Positions 53,360 to 61,248 of a DNA stretch of 64,000 nucleotides are shown here, piece after piece. The position numbers and the translations under genes were made by a program. The stretch spans positions 2,528,785 through 2,592,784 of the forward strand of contig NZ_LN868937.1 of assembly GCF_001244735.1 (NCBI RefSeq). Direction: 5' to 3'. The notes under the pieces were generated by a model. That model was not told the DNA's origin. It saw nothing but the letters and a program-made list of their open reading frames with translations, and did not search any database. Source of the stretch: Bacillus andreraoultii (lineage in GTDB: Bacteria; Bacillota; Bacilli; Bacillales; Caldibacillaceae). How positions within the stretch are numbered: position 1 is the stretch's first letter; each line of letters opens with the position of its first letter.

Positions 53360-53519
53360 CAAGAAGACTCGTGGGACACTAAAACCTTTAGGCAACCACG
53401 AAACTAGAATTCGCCAAATAGCTTTTTTTCGGATGCGATGCAATGCTCGAAGCCTTCCTTTTCGCGCTTATGCGCACAAGGAAAAAAGAGATTGGAAAAT
53501 TTATACTTTCCTATTAGCC
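53360..53519 (+). repeat. Interspersed intergenic repeat, copy 9
   Basis: This full copy runs from AAGAAGACTCGTGGGACAC through TTTAGGCAACCACGAAACTA to TTTATACTTTCCTATTAGCC. The first hairpin is CCTT-rich with GCGC-TTAT-GCGC at its tip. It ends at the T run of the following terminator, 395 bp from copy 8 in the same orientation. Confidence 0.82.
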
Positions 53520-53526
53520 GAAAAAA

Positions 53527-53546
53527 GAGTGCTGGGATTAGCACTC
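53527..53546 (-). terminator. Terminator of the small CGCG-peptide gene
   Basis: On the minus strand GAGTGC/GCACTC is followed by TTTTTTCGG, about 40 bp past the stop at 53585. Confidence 0.75.
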
Positions 53547-53584
53547 ATCAAGGATGTTTGTTTTTTGTTATAATTAACATATTA

Positions 53585-53698
53585 TCACGAATTTTTTGCT
53601 CTTCTCCGTCTTCCTCCACAACCGCAATTCTTTTTCTTTTTCGTCATTGATTTTTCTTTTTTTAACTCCATTGACTTCTCTAGTTTCATTCGTCTCAT
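53585..53698 (-). CDS. Candidate small basic peptide with CGCG tail
   Basis: This 37-residue reading frame encodes MRRMKLEKSMELKKEKSM followed by a Lys run, NCGCGG, an Arg run and AKNS. It is strongly basic with a Cys-Gly-Cys-Gly-Gly turn. GGGG lies about 6 bases before the ATG at 53698. A good terminator follows, and the gene lies between yjcA and the 77-residue gene in the coat locus. Low complexity means it could be a chance frame, but context favours a small spore protein. Confidence 0.45.
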   Translation of the reverse strand: MRRMKLEKSMELKKEKSMTKKKKNCGCGGRRRRAKNS

Positions 53699-53755
53699 AT
53701 TCATCCCCATTTCTTTTTTATATAGTTTACGAAAGACACAAAAATTACGTTCATG

Positions 53756-54115
53756 CTAATTCCCTAAAAACCAACTAATTACTGTTTCTATCATTGCTGC
53801 AACAGCGGCTACTGCCAGTATAACGATAATCGGTTCAGCAATGTTTGGAATATAATAATATAGAAGAATTAAAAAAATACTGACCCATATTCCTGTACAC
53901 CAATAACAACTCAACAATTCGCCAATCCATTTTCTTATCCCATCTCCTTTTGGAACAATGAAAATTTCTGTTTCACCATTGATTTCTTCTTCCAGCTCAT
54001 AAAAAAATGGGCTACGTAGAAATTCTGTGATTTTGTCAAATACAATTAACCTTGTTAACCGAAATGCTGCCAATGCAACTAAACAAAATATCCATGGATC
54101 TATTTGAAGGTTCAT
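53756..54115 (-). CDS. yjcA: DUF1360 sporulation protein (YjcA-like)
   Basis: This protein of about 119 residues has an N-terminal helix (WIFCLVALAAFRLTRLIVFDKI), a charged loop, then GELLSCYWCTGIWVSIFLILLYYYIP, the DUF1360 signature (C-x2-C-x-G-x-W), and a final helix. It matches B. subtilis YjcA in size and in position beside cotZ. Start is uncertain among several ATGs after AAAGGTG (54115-54121); the last is listed. Confidence 0.87.
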   Translation of the reverse strand: MNLQIDPWIFCLVALAAFRLTRLIVFDKITEFLRSPFFYELEEEINGETEIFIVPKGDGIRKWIGELLSCYWCTGIWVSIFLILLYYYIPNIAEPIIVILAVAAVAAMIETVISWFLGN

Positions 54116-54193
54116 CATCATCACCTTTACTAATATATAAATGTGGGCTTATCTTTATAATTAATTCAACCAAAAAATGGGCGTTTTAACGAT

Positions 54194-54221
54194 ACCGATA
54201 TCACTCTTCTTACATAGTCTG
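54194..54221 (+). promoter_or_regulatory. Putative sigma-K promoter of cotZ
   Basis: AC (54194-54195), a 17-bp spacer and CATAGTCTG match sigma-K AC-N17-CATANNNTA with one mismatch. The -10 core is nearly the same as at yjcZ. The ATG is about 32 nt downstream of the expected start. Confidence 0.45.
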
Positions 54222-54259
54222 TAAGTGAATATGAATTTCTGAAAAGAGGAGGAAAAATA

Positions 54260-54814
54260 ATGGGTTGCGAACATGATGTATTTAACAGCAACTGTGTTTG
54301 TGATATATTGCTTGATATTGTAGAAGCCCAAGAAAAAGTGGATCCGACTAATAATCACTGTGTAAGTGGATGCTCTACAGCCCTTGATGAATTGTGCGGC
54401 GGACCGACCTCAAGTACGTACACAACAATTCCAGTTTCATTAATTTGCAAAGGTACTTGTGACTACTTTATTGGAAAAGGTGTAAGAAGAAGTGGTAGTG
54501 GTGTGAACGTTTATGAAGGTGTCGCATTCCGTGTAGTTGATGTTGATCCAGAGACTTGCTGTGCAACATTGGAACTTCTACAAGCTGCTCCAGTTTGGTA
54601 CTTCATTGAACCAGGGACGACGCAAACAGCAAAGGCACAATTTTTGTTTTCTGGAATTGACGCTTTCGGATACACAAACACAGGTATTTGCATTACCGTT
54701 GACTTAAATTGTTTCTGTGGTGTGACTTGCCATCCAGCCACAACACCATCTTCTTGGTTCCCATTATCAGCAGACCAACTGAATTCCATCACAAATCGTC
54801 AAAGCAATGCTTAA
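54260..54814 (+). CDS. cotZ: CotY/CotZ (ExsY)-family spore outer-coat protein
   Basis: This 184-residue cysteine-rich protein self-assembles through disulfides into the spore crust or exosporium base. Cys clusters include C12-x-C14, C34-x3-C38, CKGTCDYFIGKGV, ETCCATLELL and LNCFCGVTC. Length is nearer CotZ/ExsY than CotY extensions. There is a single paralogue here. GAGGAGG precedes the ATG. Position beside cotO, yjcA and fabI matches the B. subtilis cot locus. Confidence 0.93.
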   Translation: MGCEHDVFNSNCVCDILLDIVEAQEKVDPTNNHCVSGCSTALDELCGGPTSSTYTTIPVSLICKGTCDYFIGKGVRRSGSGVNVYEGVAFRVVDVDPETCCATLELLQAAPVWYFIEPGTTQTAKAQFLFSGIDAFGYTNTGICITVDLNCFCGVTCHPATTPSSWFPLSADQLNSITNRQSNA

Positions 54815-54838
54815 TTTACCATCAAATATTCTTGTAAC

Positions 54839-54869
54839 AGAGATGTGCTTCAATGAATGGAGCACCTCT
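54839..54869 (+). terminator. Terminator of cotZ
   Basis: AGAG...GTGCT pairs with AGCAC...CTCT around a short loop and is followed by TTTATTC. Confidence 0.65.
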
Positions 54870-54881
54870 TTTATTCAAATA

Positions 54882-54943
54882 AAAATGGAGTTGCTCCTAA
54901 ATCCAAAATCATTTTGGTACATTCGGGCAACTCCACTTTTTAT
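54882..54943 (-). terminator. Terminator of cotO
   Basis: On the minus strand GTGGAGTTGC/GCAACTCCAT closes a long loop with an internal CCAAAAT/ATTTTGG hairpin, then TTTTTATTT. Confidence 0.7.
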
Positions 54944-54960
54944 ACAAGTTCATTTATTTT

Positions 54961-55935
54961 TTATAACTTATTCGATAAAATGGTTAGTTCATCAATCTCA
55001 TTAATATGAATCGATTCCAACTTTCTACCCTTTTTAATCCTCACTTTATTTCCACGCTTACTAATAATCTGAACGTTTACTACTTCTCCATTAATTTTCG
55101 CTTCACAAATCGGTCGATCTAACACACTCGGATAAAAGGCTAGTCGTTTAACAAGTTGCCTAATTTTCCTTCTATGTTCTTTTTCCTCTTTCACTATTTG
55201 ATCATCTTCACTGTATATGTCATTATTTTCGTTCGTTGTATCATAAGTAACTATACTCTCTTCGTCCATTTCCTCTTTCACTATTTGATCATCTTCACTG
55301 TATATGTCATTATTTTCGTTTGTTGTATCATAAGTCTCTAGACTCTCTTCGCCCATTTCCTCTTTCACTAATTGATTATCTTCACTGTATATGTCATTAT
55401 TTTCGTTTGTTGTATCATAAGTCTCTAGACTCTCTTCGTTCATTTCCTCTGTTAACTGTAAGTATTCTGTCTCTTTAGCTTTTGTCTGTATTATATTTTC
55501 AATTGGTACATTATTTTCTGTATCATTTACATCGTTAACTATTTCCTCGTTATCATCTCTTACATCAACTTCTACACTTATCGTCTGCAATGTAGCATGA
55601 TTTTGTGTAATCATGAGCTCTTTCTCTTGAGCAATCTCATCAATACTCAACTCTTCTTCATTACTTTCAAACTCGATTTCACTTTTCTTATCTTTAGAAT
55701 TTCCTTTTAATTCAGTGATTGGTTCATCTAACTTCTCTTCTTGCATGTTATTTTGTCCCTTATTCCCTTCCACATCGCATCCTTTATCAAGAATTAATTT
55801 AGATTCAGATATGTCAGGTTCAACATTTATGACAAACCGGTATTCCTTTTGATTGTTTCCTTGGATTACTACTGTATAGTCTGGCTGTTGCACGAAGTAC
55901 GTAGGCATTTTATTTTTGTTATTTTCATTACTCAT
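54961..55935 (-). CDS. cotO: CotO-like spore coat protein with internal repeats
   Basis: This 324-residue acidic coat protein has a short N-terminal motif (PTYFVQQPDYTVVIQ), a long low-complexity Glu/Asp/Asn middle and a basic C-terminal domain (about 255-324: LAFYPSVLDRPICEAKINGE, then KRGNKVRIKKGRK). The C-terminal domain and the position between fabI and cotZ match CotO, a morphogenetic protein needed for crust or exosporium assembly. Residues 163-249 are three tandem 29-residue repeats, so length may vary among strains. The ATG at 55935 follows AAAGGAG. Confidence 0.78.
   Translation of the reverse strand: MSNENNKNKMPTYFVQQPDYTVVIQGNNQKEYRFVINVEPDISESKLILDKGCDVEGNKGQNNMQEEKLDEPITELKGNSKDKKSEIEFESNEEELSIDEIAQEKELMITQNHATLQTISVEVDVRDDNEEIVNDVNDTENNVPIENIIQTKAKETEYLQLTEEMNEESLETYDTTNENNDIYSEDNQLVKEEMGEESLETYDTTNENNDIYSEDDQIVKEEMDEESIVTYDTTNENNDIYSEDDQIVKEEKEHRRKIRQLVKRLAFYPSVLDRPICEAKINGEVVNVQIISKRGNKVRIKKGRKLESIHINEIDELTILSNKL
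55189..55449 (-). repeat. Three tandem 87-bp repeats within cotO
   Basis: Three in-frame 87-bp units encode EEM-x-EES...YDTTNENNDIYSED-x-Q-x-VK. Units 2 and 3 are nearly identical at the DNA level, which suggests recent slippage or recombination. Confidence 0.93.
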
Positions 55936-56072
55936 AAATAATCTCCTTTCGCACAAATTCTGTCTTTATATGTTTATGTAAAAAATATGAATCGGTTAAT
56001 TACCTATTCAATGGAATTTTCATATTAAACATGTAAAATATAGATAAGGATTTACTCTGAATTTGAGGGAGC

Positions 56073-57014
56073 GTGTTTTTGCTAATGGAAAATTTACGAG
56101 AAATACATGTAAGCGAATTGGAACAACCAGGAATTGTTGCAAAGAACGCTTCTCTTTCACTTTTGAATAATAATATTAAAAGAATAAAAGAAAATGAGAA
56201 GATATATTACAATCAGAACGAGGACGAACGGATAAAGAAAAAATATTATCGAAAGGTGAATTTTCATCATGAAGGAAAAAAATTATTCATACATTTCCAC
56301 AACAAATTGAAGAAAACCCATCATAACTTAGTTCCGTATTTTATTAGCAAAGATTTATACTTATATACATGGGTCGACTTGCAACCTGATGGGACGATAA
56401 AGAGTATATATTCTGGAGAGCAGAAATCACCACAGCAATTTTTAATAGAAGACTTTTTCACGATTAATGAACGTTATGCGCAATTTCAAACACTTATGAA
56501 CACAAATAAAGATGAGCTTAAAATAGTAAAAGAAATGAAATCCATTGACCGAGAATACAAGTTTAATACGGAACATATTGTGCCTCAAAGTTGGTATCAT
56601 GCAGAAGAACCAATGAAAGGTGACTTACATCATCTCTTTGCCTGTCATCCAGATTGTAATACGCTTAGATCAAATTATCCTTACGGTGATCATAAATTTT
56701 ATAATCCTGAATCAGAGAAAGAGCCTATACGAAATCATTGTGGTGTAAGCTTTGAAGAGTACTTTGAACCTGAACATGGGAAAGGAACAGTTGCCAGAGC
56801 AATGTTCTACTTTTTAGTCCGTTATCCGGATGTTTTAAAGAAATCAGTAATGAAAAAAATTAATATCCCTATACTGCAACAATGGAACAGTCAATTTCCA
56901 GTCACGACTTATGAAAAGCATCGTAATCTTGCTATTTATCAAATCCAAGGAAATCGCAATCCATTTATCGATTATCCGATGTTAGCTAATCGTATATGGG
57001 GGGGGAAGCTTTAA
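56073..57014 (+). CDS. Endonuclease I-like (EndA/YurI family) nuclease, no signal peptide
   Basis: The protein of about 313 residues matches the Endonuclease I (His-Me finger) family: the catalytic TEHIVPQSW (H168), GDLHHLF, N-x-LRSNYPYGDH, RAMFYFLVRYPDV, W-x3-FPVTTYEKHRN and GNRNPFIDYP. Family members cut DNA or RNA without sequence preference. Unlike the secreted Bacillus YurI and YhcR, it has no signal peptide; a basic N-terminal region (about 30-85) is added instead. Start is ambiguous: GTG 56073, TTG 56079 or ATG 56085 after GAGGGAG. It interrupts the cotO-fabI pair. Confidence 0.87.
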   Translation: MFLLMENLREIHVSELEQPGIVAKNASLSLLNNNIKRIKENEKIYYNQNEDERIKKKYYRKVNFHHEGKKLFIHFHNKLKKTHHNLVPYFISKDLYLYTWVDLQPDGTIKSIYSGEQKSPQQFLIEDFFTINERYAQFQTLMNTNKDELKIVKEMKSIDREYKFNTEHIVPQSWYHAEEPMKGDLHHLFACHPDCNTLRSNYPYGDHKFYNPESEKEPIRNHCGVSFEEYFEPEHGKGTVARAMFYFLVRYPDVLKKSVMKKINIPILQQWNSQFPVTTYEKHRNLAIYQIQGNRNPFIDYPMLANRIWGGKL

Positions 57015-57032
57015 ATGCATAAGTTAATGTAA

Positions 57033-57061
57033 AAATCCTTGCCAAACATTGACAAGGATTT
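57033..57061. terminator. Bidirectional terminator between the nuclease gene and fabI
   Basis: AAATCCTTG/CAAGGATTT is flanked by T runs on the plus side and TTTTTACATT on the minus side; it serves both convergent genes. Confidence 0.85.
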
Positions 57062-57073
57062 TTTTCTATTCAT

Positions 57074-57853
57074 TTATACTCCACTTAAAATATGGAAACC
57101 AGCGTCAACATGAAGATTTTCTCCTGTAATACCGCGTGCAAGGTCACTGAATAAAAATAAAGCTGTATCTCCTACTTCTTCTTGTGTTACTGTTCTGCGT
57201 AACGGTGCTTTTTCTTCAATTTGATTTAAAACAGAATTAAAATCACGAATTCCTTTTGCCGATAATGTGCGGATTGGACCAGCTGAAATCGCATTTACCC
57301 GGATACCTTCTTTTCCAAGGTCATTCGCTAAATACTTTACACATGCCTCTAAAGAAGCTTTCGCAACACCCATAACATTATAGTTCGTAACGACACGCTC
57401 TCCACCTAAGTAAGTTAGGGTAATGATACTGCCGCCTTCTGTCATTAATGGCCTTGCTTCTTTCGCTACTGCAGCAAGCGAAAACGCACTAATATTTTGG
57501 GCTAGTAAAAATCCATCACGAGAAGTATCTACAAATTCTCCTTCAAGATCTTCTCGGTTCGCAAATGCAATACAATGAGCTAATCCGTTAATCGTACCTA
57601 CTTGATTTTTAATTTTTTGAAAACAATTTTTAATTTGTTCATCATCGGTTATATCACATTGCAAAATGAGAGAATCATTTCCTTCAAGAGTATCTACAAG
57701 TTCTTTAACATTTTTATACATACGTTCTTGGTTGTATGTAAAAATTAATTTTGCCCCAGCACGATCAAGTGAACGAGCAATGCCCCAACCGATACTTCTT
57801 TTATTAGCTACACCCATAACGACGAACGTTTTTCCTTTCAAAGATAAGACCAT
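57074..57853 (-). CDS. fabI: Enoyl-[acyl-carrier-protein] reductase FabI
   Basis: The 259-residue SDR enzyme reduces enoyl-ACP in the last step of each fatty-acid elongation cycle. It has GVANKRSIGWGIARSL near the N-terminus and the catalytic pattern Y-N-V-M-G-V-A-K (Y-x6-K), with SAGPIRTLSAKGI further on. A full FapR operator lies 49 bp upstream, so malonyl-CoA-responsive control is expected. Triclosan target family. Confidence 0.96.
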   Translation of the reverse strand: MVLSLKGKTFVVMGVANKRSIGWGIARSLDRAGAKLIFTYNQERMYKNVKELVDTLEGNDSLILQCDITDDEQIKNCFQKIKNQVGTINGLAHCIAFANREDLEGEFVDTSRDGFLLAQNISAFSLAAVAKEARPLMTEGGSIITLTYLGGERVVTNYNVMGVAKASLEACVKYLANDLGKEGIRVNAISAGPIRTLSAKGIRDFNSVLNQIEEKAPLRRTVTQEEVGDTALFLFSDLARGITGENLHVDAGFHILSGV

Positions 57854-57901
57854 TTCTCTTCCTCCTAGCTCCGAATTCTAAATAATAAATTATTACAAGT
57901 T

Positions 57902-57920
57902 ATTAGTACCTACTACTAAT
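57902..57920. promoter_or_regulatory. FapR operator of fabI
   Basis: ATTAGTACCTACTACTAAT matches the 17-bp FapR consensus TTAGTACCTANTACTAA exactly. FapR represses fatty-acid genes until malonyl-CoA releases it. Confidence 0.88.
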
Positions 57921-57961
57921 ACTACAATATTTTTTAAGAATTGAAAAGAAGAGAATTGTTG

Positions 57962-59812
57962 TCAGCTGAATTCTAATTCCCGTTTTAATTCATTTGCATA
58001 TTTTTTCGTACCGGAAACGATGAGCCGATCATTTACCCTTAATACTGTATCTCCATGAGGAATGATTGTTTCACTACCACGGAAAATTCGAACAAACACA
58101 ATATCACCTGTAAACGGGAATTTACGAATTGGCATATGGTCAAACTCACGATTACGAATTTTAATTTCATAAAGCGATGTTTCTCTGTTTGTTAAAAGAT
58201 CAATCATCGATGGTGATTCAATTAATGTCCGTAGTAAAACATGTTGTGTTTGAATAACCGAGAAAATTTCAATTTGATACTTTTGTAACTTCTCTTCTAA
58301 ATCTGGACTCTCTATTCTTGCAATTACCCGTTCCATTTCATGTTCCTTCATAACTATGGCTAATTTCGCATTTAACTGTTCATCCCCTGTTGAAATAACG
58401 ACCACATCATAATTGAAAATATTATTCTTTTGCAATGATTCCTCACTATAATCTTCCAGCTCTACAATTGAAAAAACCGAATCACTTTTCTTTCCTTTTT
58501 CTAATTTTTCTTGCTTACGATGGAAAAGAGTTGGGATTATTAAAGATGAAGCTAAATCTTTATAAACAGGTAACGTTAATTGATTAGCACCAATAATGGC
58601 AACTGTAATTTGTTTCTCTTCTGTTTCATGTTTCGGTAAAAACTTTTTAAAAATCATTGGTGCTATAATGCATGAGATGACGGCAACTAAAATTAACGTC
58701 CCACTCATCTCCTTTGAAATCATCTCGATTTTTTCACCAATCGTCGCTGCAGCAATGACAAGTGATAGTGTAGATGTTAATAAAAAACCTGATGCGACTG
58801 TTGACTTCATTCGATACCATTTACGTAATAACAATACCGGGATCATCTTTGAAATAAATAACGCAATCAGTAGTAATGGGATTAATGTCAACATTTTCGG
58901 ATCTTTCAATAATGACAAAAGATCCAAATCGACACCGACCATAACAAAGAAAATCGGAATTAAAAACCCGTAACCAAAAGAATCTAATTGTGCGACAAGA
59001 TCCTTACTTGGTGCTAGAAGTGAAACAAGTACACCGGCTAAAAATGCTCCTAATATATTTTCCGCTCCGACAGTTTCAGATAGCGCAACAAGGAAAATAA
59101 TTAATGTAAAGATTGCACGTGTCCCAATTTGAACTGTTCCTTTTGATAATGAATTGATAAGCTTACCGTTTTTAAATCTTCTCCCAACAAAATAAAGGAG
59201 GATACCAACCGCAAATAAAACTAACAATAGCCATGTATTTCCATCTCCACTATCATTAAAAGAAACAAAAACAGCAAGCAATATCATTGTTGCTAAGTCA
59301 GCAATAACCGCAACAAGTAAAATAATTTGTCCAAGCGTTTTTTTCATTAAGTTTTCTTCTTTTAATGTTGGGACAACAACACCTAATGAAATAGTGGAAA
59401 TAATTATTGTCATTAACATGACACTATCAATAAAACCAGCTAAAACGAATAAAAAAGATAGGCCATAAGAAATAATAAAGATGCTTATAAATATAATGAA
59501 TGATACGGTTAATGGGTTTGGACCATTCATTTTATTTTTTTCCTTTTTGGAAGAAGAAAAAGCTTGGAAGTCAATTTCTAAACCACTTAAAAACATTAGA
59601 AAAATAAAGCCGAGTGTTGATAAAATTTCTAACCAATCATCTGGTTGAACAATGTTAAAACCGCTTTTACCTATAATTAAACCGATAATTATCTCTGCCA
59701 CTACAACTGGAATCATATTTAGTTTAAATCGGTGTAAAATGATCGGTGTTAAAAACGCAGCAATAATAACTATAACGAGAGATGTAACAGATGTGCCGTG
59801 TTCCATAAGCAC
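57962..59812 (-). CDS. yjbQ: CPA2-type cation:proton antiporter with RCK domain (YjbQ)
   Basis: This 616-residue protein has about 12 N-terminal membrane helices (1-385) of the Na_H_Exchanger/KefB type (FLMFLSGLEIDF, ENILGAFLAGVLVS, PIFFVMVGVDLD). A TrkA-N-like domain (about 400-520) and a TrkA-C domain (about 535-616) follow. The nucleotide site reads IIGANQL rather than GxGxxG, so NAD binding may be lost. It probably exchanges K+ or Na+ for H+. Length and position match B. subtilis YjbQ. Confidence 0.9.
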   Translation of the reverse strand: MLMEHGTSVTSLVIVIIAAFLTPIILHRFKLNMIPVVVAEIIIGLIIGKSGFNIVQPDDWLEILSTLGFIFLMFLSGLEIDFQAFSSSKKEKNKMNGPNPLTVSFIIFISIFIISYGLSFLFVLAGFIDSVMLMTIIISTISLGVVVPTLKEENLMKKTLGQIILLVAVIADLATMILLAVFVSFNDSGDGNTWLLLVLFAVGILLYFVGRRFKNGKLINSLSKGTVQIGTRAIFTLIIFLVALSETVGAENILGAFLAGVLVSLLAPSKDLVAQLDSFGYGFLIPIFFVMVGVDLDLLSLLKDPKMLTLIPLLLIALFISKMIPVLLLRKWYRMKSTVASGFLLTSTLSLVIAAATIGEKIEMISKEMSGTLILVAVISCIIAPMIFKKFLPKHETEEKQITVAIIGANQLTLPVYKDLASSLIIPTLFHRKQEKLEKGKKSDSVFSIVELEDYSEESLQKNNIFNYDVVVISTGDEQLNAKLAIVMKEHEMERVIARIESPDLEEKLQKYQIEIFSVIQTQHVLLRTLIESPSMIDLLTNRETSLYEIKIRNREFDHMPIRKFPFTGDIVFVRIFRGSETIIPHGDTVLRVNDRLIVSGTKKYANELKRELEFS

Positions 59813-59962
59813 GCTCCTTTCTGAAAAAGTTAATTTCCACTAGTTTATATTTTTGACTTAAGTGCAGCAAGAAATATGATTATATACTGATGATATAGTT
59901 CTCATGGAGCAGAACCGTTCTCGTCTTTTTGAACTACATTATACAAAGGAGGAATGGAATTC

Positions 59963-60049
59963 ATGTTTATAGAATTCAATATACGGAGCAAAATTGATTT
60001 AGTCTTTATGAATCACATGCAAAGAAGGAATGGAATTCATGTTAATTGA
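59963..60049 (+). CDS. Possible 28-residue leader peptide upstream of prpE
   Basis: An ATG 10 bases after a perfect AAAGGAGG opens a 28-codon frame ([15 protein letters not shown]..., ending RRNGIHVN). Its first 27 bases and ribosome site are repeated 76 bp downstream at 60030, ahead of prpE. It may be a coupled leader, or simply a duplicated start region without function. Confidence 0.3.
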   Translation: MFIEFNIRSKIDLVFMNHMQRRNGIHVN

Positions 60050-60143
60050 ATTGTGTCCCGGGGATGAAAAAAATATAAGGAATAACCAACACTTTTTAAG
60101 AAAACAACACATTATTCGTACTATGAAAAAGGAGAAATCATTC

Positions 60144-60881
60144 ATGAAAGTTGATATTATCGGTGATATCCATGGTTGCTATGGAGAGCTCATGGAATTA
60201 ATACGGAAATTAGGATACTCGATTACTGGTGAATCTGTTATACACAACGATGATAGGAAACTAGCTTTCTTAGGTGATTTAACTGATCGGGGGCCGGAAT
60301 CGATTAAAGTCATAGAACTTGTCTATTCTCTTGTCCAACAAGGGCTGGCATACTACACCCCTGGAAATCACTGTAACAAACTGTATCGATATTTTCTCGG
60401 TAATAAAGTGCAAATCTCTCATGGACTCGAAACGACCGATGCCGAATATAAACAGTTGCCAAAGAATAAACAACGGGAAATACGTGCGAAGTTTTTGAAA
60501 TTATATGAGGATGCACCAATGTATTTACAATTAGACGATGGCAACCTAATTGTTGCTCATGCTGGTATCCGGGAAGATTATATCGGACTTGAGAATAAAA
60601 AAGCTCAGAAGTTTGTCCTTTATGGGGACATTACTGGAGAAAAACTACCAGATGGCCGGCCTGTACGAAGAGACTGGGCGAAAAAGTATAGTGGGAAACG
60701 AACAATTGTATATGGACATACACCCGTTCATGAGGTGCGAGTAATTAATCATACATATAACATTGATACTGGATGTGTATTTGGCGGTAAACTTACTGCT
60801 CTAAGCTACCCTGAAATGAAAATCTTACAAGTGCCCTCACAGCAAGAATACGTAGCGGAGAAATTTTCGGTGTTTGAATAA
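60144..60881 (+). CDS. prpE: PrpE metallophosphatase / diadenosine tetraphosphatase-like
   Basis: The 245-residue metallophosphoesterase (PPP type) has GDIHGC (6-11), [10 protein letters not shown] and GNHCNKL, then VAHAGIRED and the late [10 protein letters not shown]. subtilis PrpE (244 residues) removes phosphate from spore-germination factors and hydrolyses Ap4A asymmetrically. The ATG at 60144 follows AAAAAGGAGAA. Two in-frame ATGs upstream (60030, 60039) would add up to 38 residues not seen in the family. Confidence 0.93.
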   Translation: MKVDIIGDIHGCYGELMELIRKLGYSITGESVIHNDDRKLAFLGDLTDRGPESIKVIELVYSLVQQGLAYYTPGNHCNKLYRYFLGNKVQISHGLETTDAEYKQLPKNKQREIRAKFLKLYEDAPMYLQLDDGNLIVAHAGIREDYIGLENKKAQKFVLYGDITGEKLPDGRPVRRDWAKKYSGKRTIVYGHTPVHEVRVINHTYNIDTGCVFGGKLTALSYPEMKILQVPSQQEYVAEKFSVFE

Positions 60882-60942
60882 GTGGGTGACTTTTGGTAAG
60901 TTATATGATTAAGATTGAACAAGATTTTTCTGCATTTGTTTT

Positions 60943-61130
60943 TGAGGGCTCTCGTTTAGGACAGTTCACCCCCGATTTTGTGATTTGTCCTTGAGAACCC
61001 TCGTCTAGGACAGTTCACTCCGATTTCGTAATCGATTTGCCCCTTTAGAACCCTCACTAAAGGACAATTCCTCCCGATTTCGTGATTGGTTTGTCCTTGA
61101 GACCGCTTCTTTCGGATAGTCCACATCAGT
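60943..61130. repeat. Degenerate tandem repeats of about 52 bp
   Basis: Three and a half units share CTCGTCTAGGACAGTTCAC, CCGATTTCGTGATT and TTTGTCCTTGAGA with scattered changes. They fill most of the 366-bp gap between prpE and the yjbO-like gene. No gene is seen there. Confidence 0.75.
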
Positions 61131-61248
61131 TACACTTAAATTTTTCCGGAGAAAACTAATCTTGACATTCGGCCACTACATTCCTCAGTTTGGTTCCGTT
61201 CAAACAACACCCTTATAACATATAAAAAAGAATATTCGTAAGGTGAAC

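Noticed and set aside
55156-55341. Plus-strand repeat frame opposite cotO
   Set aside because: Antisense copy of the cotO tandem repeats, not a gene.
60900-61140. CRISPR array
   Set aside because: Whole units repeat, including the parts that would be spacers; there are no constant repeats with unique spacers and no cas genes.
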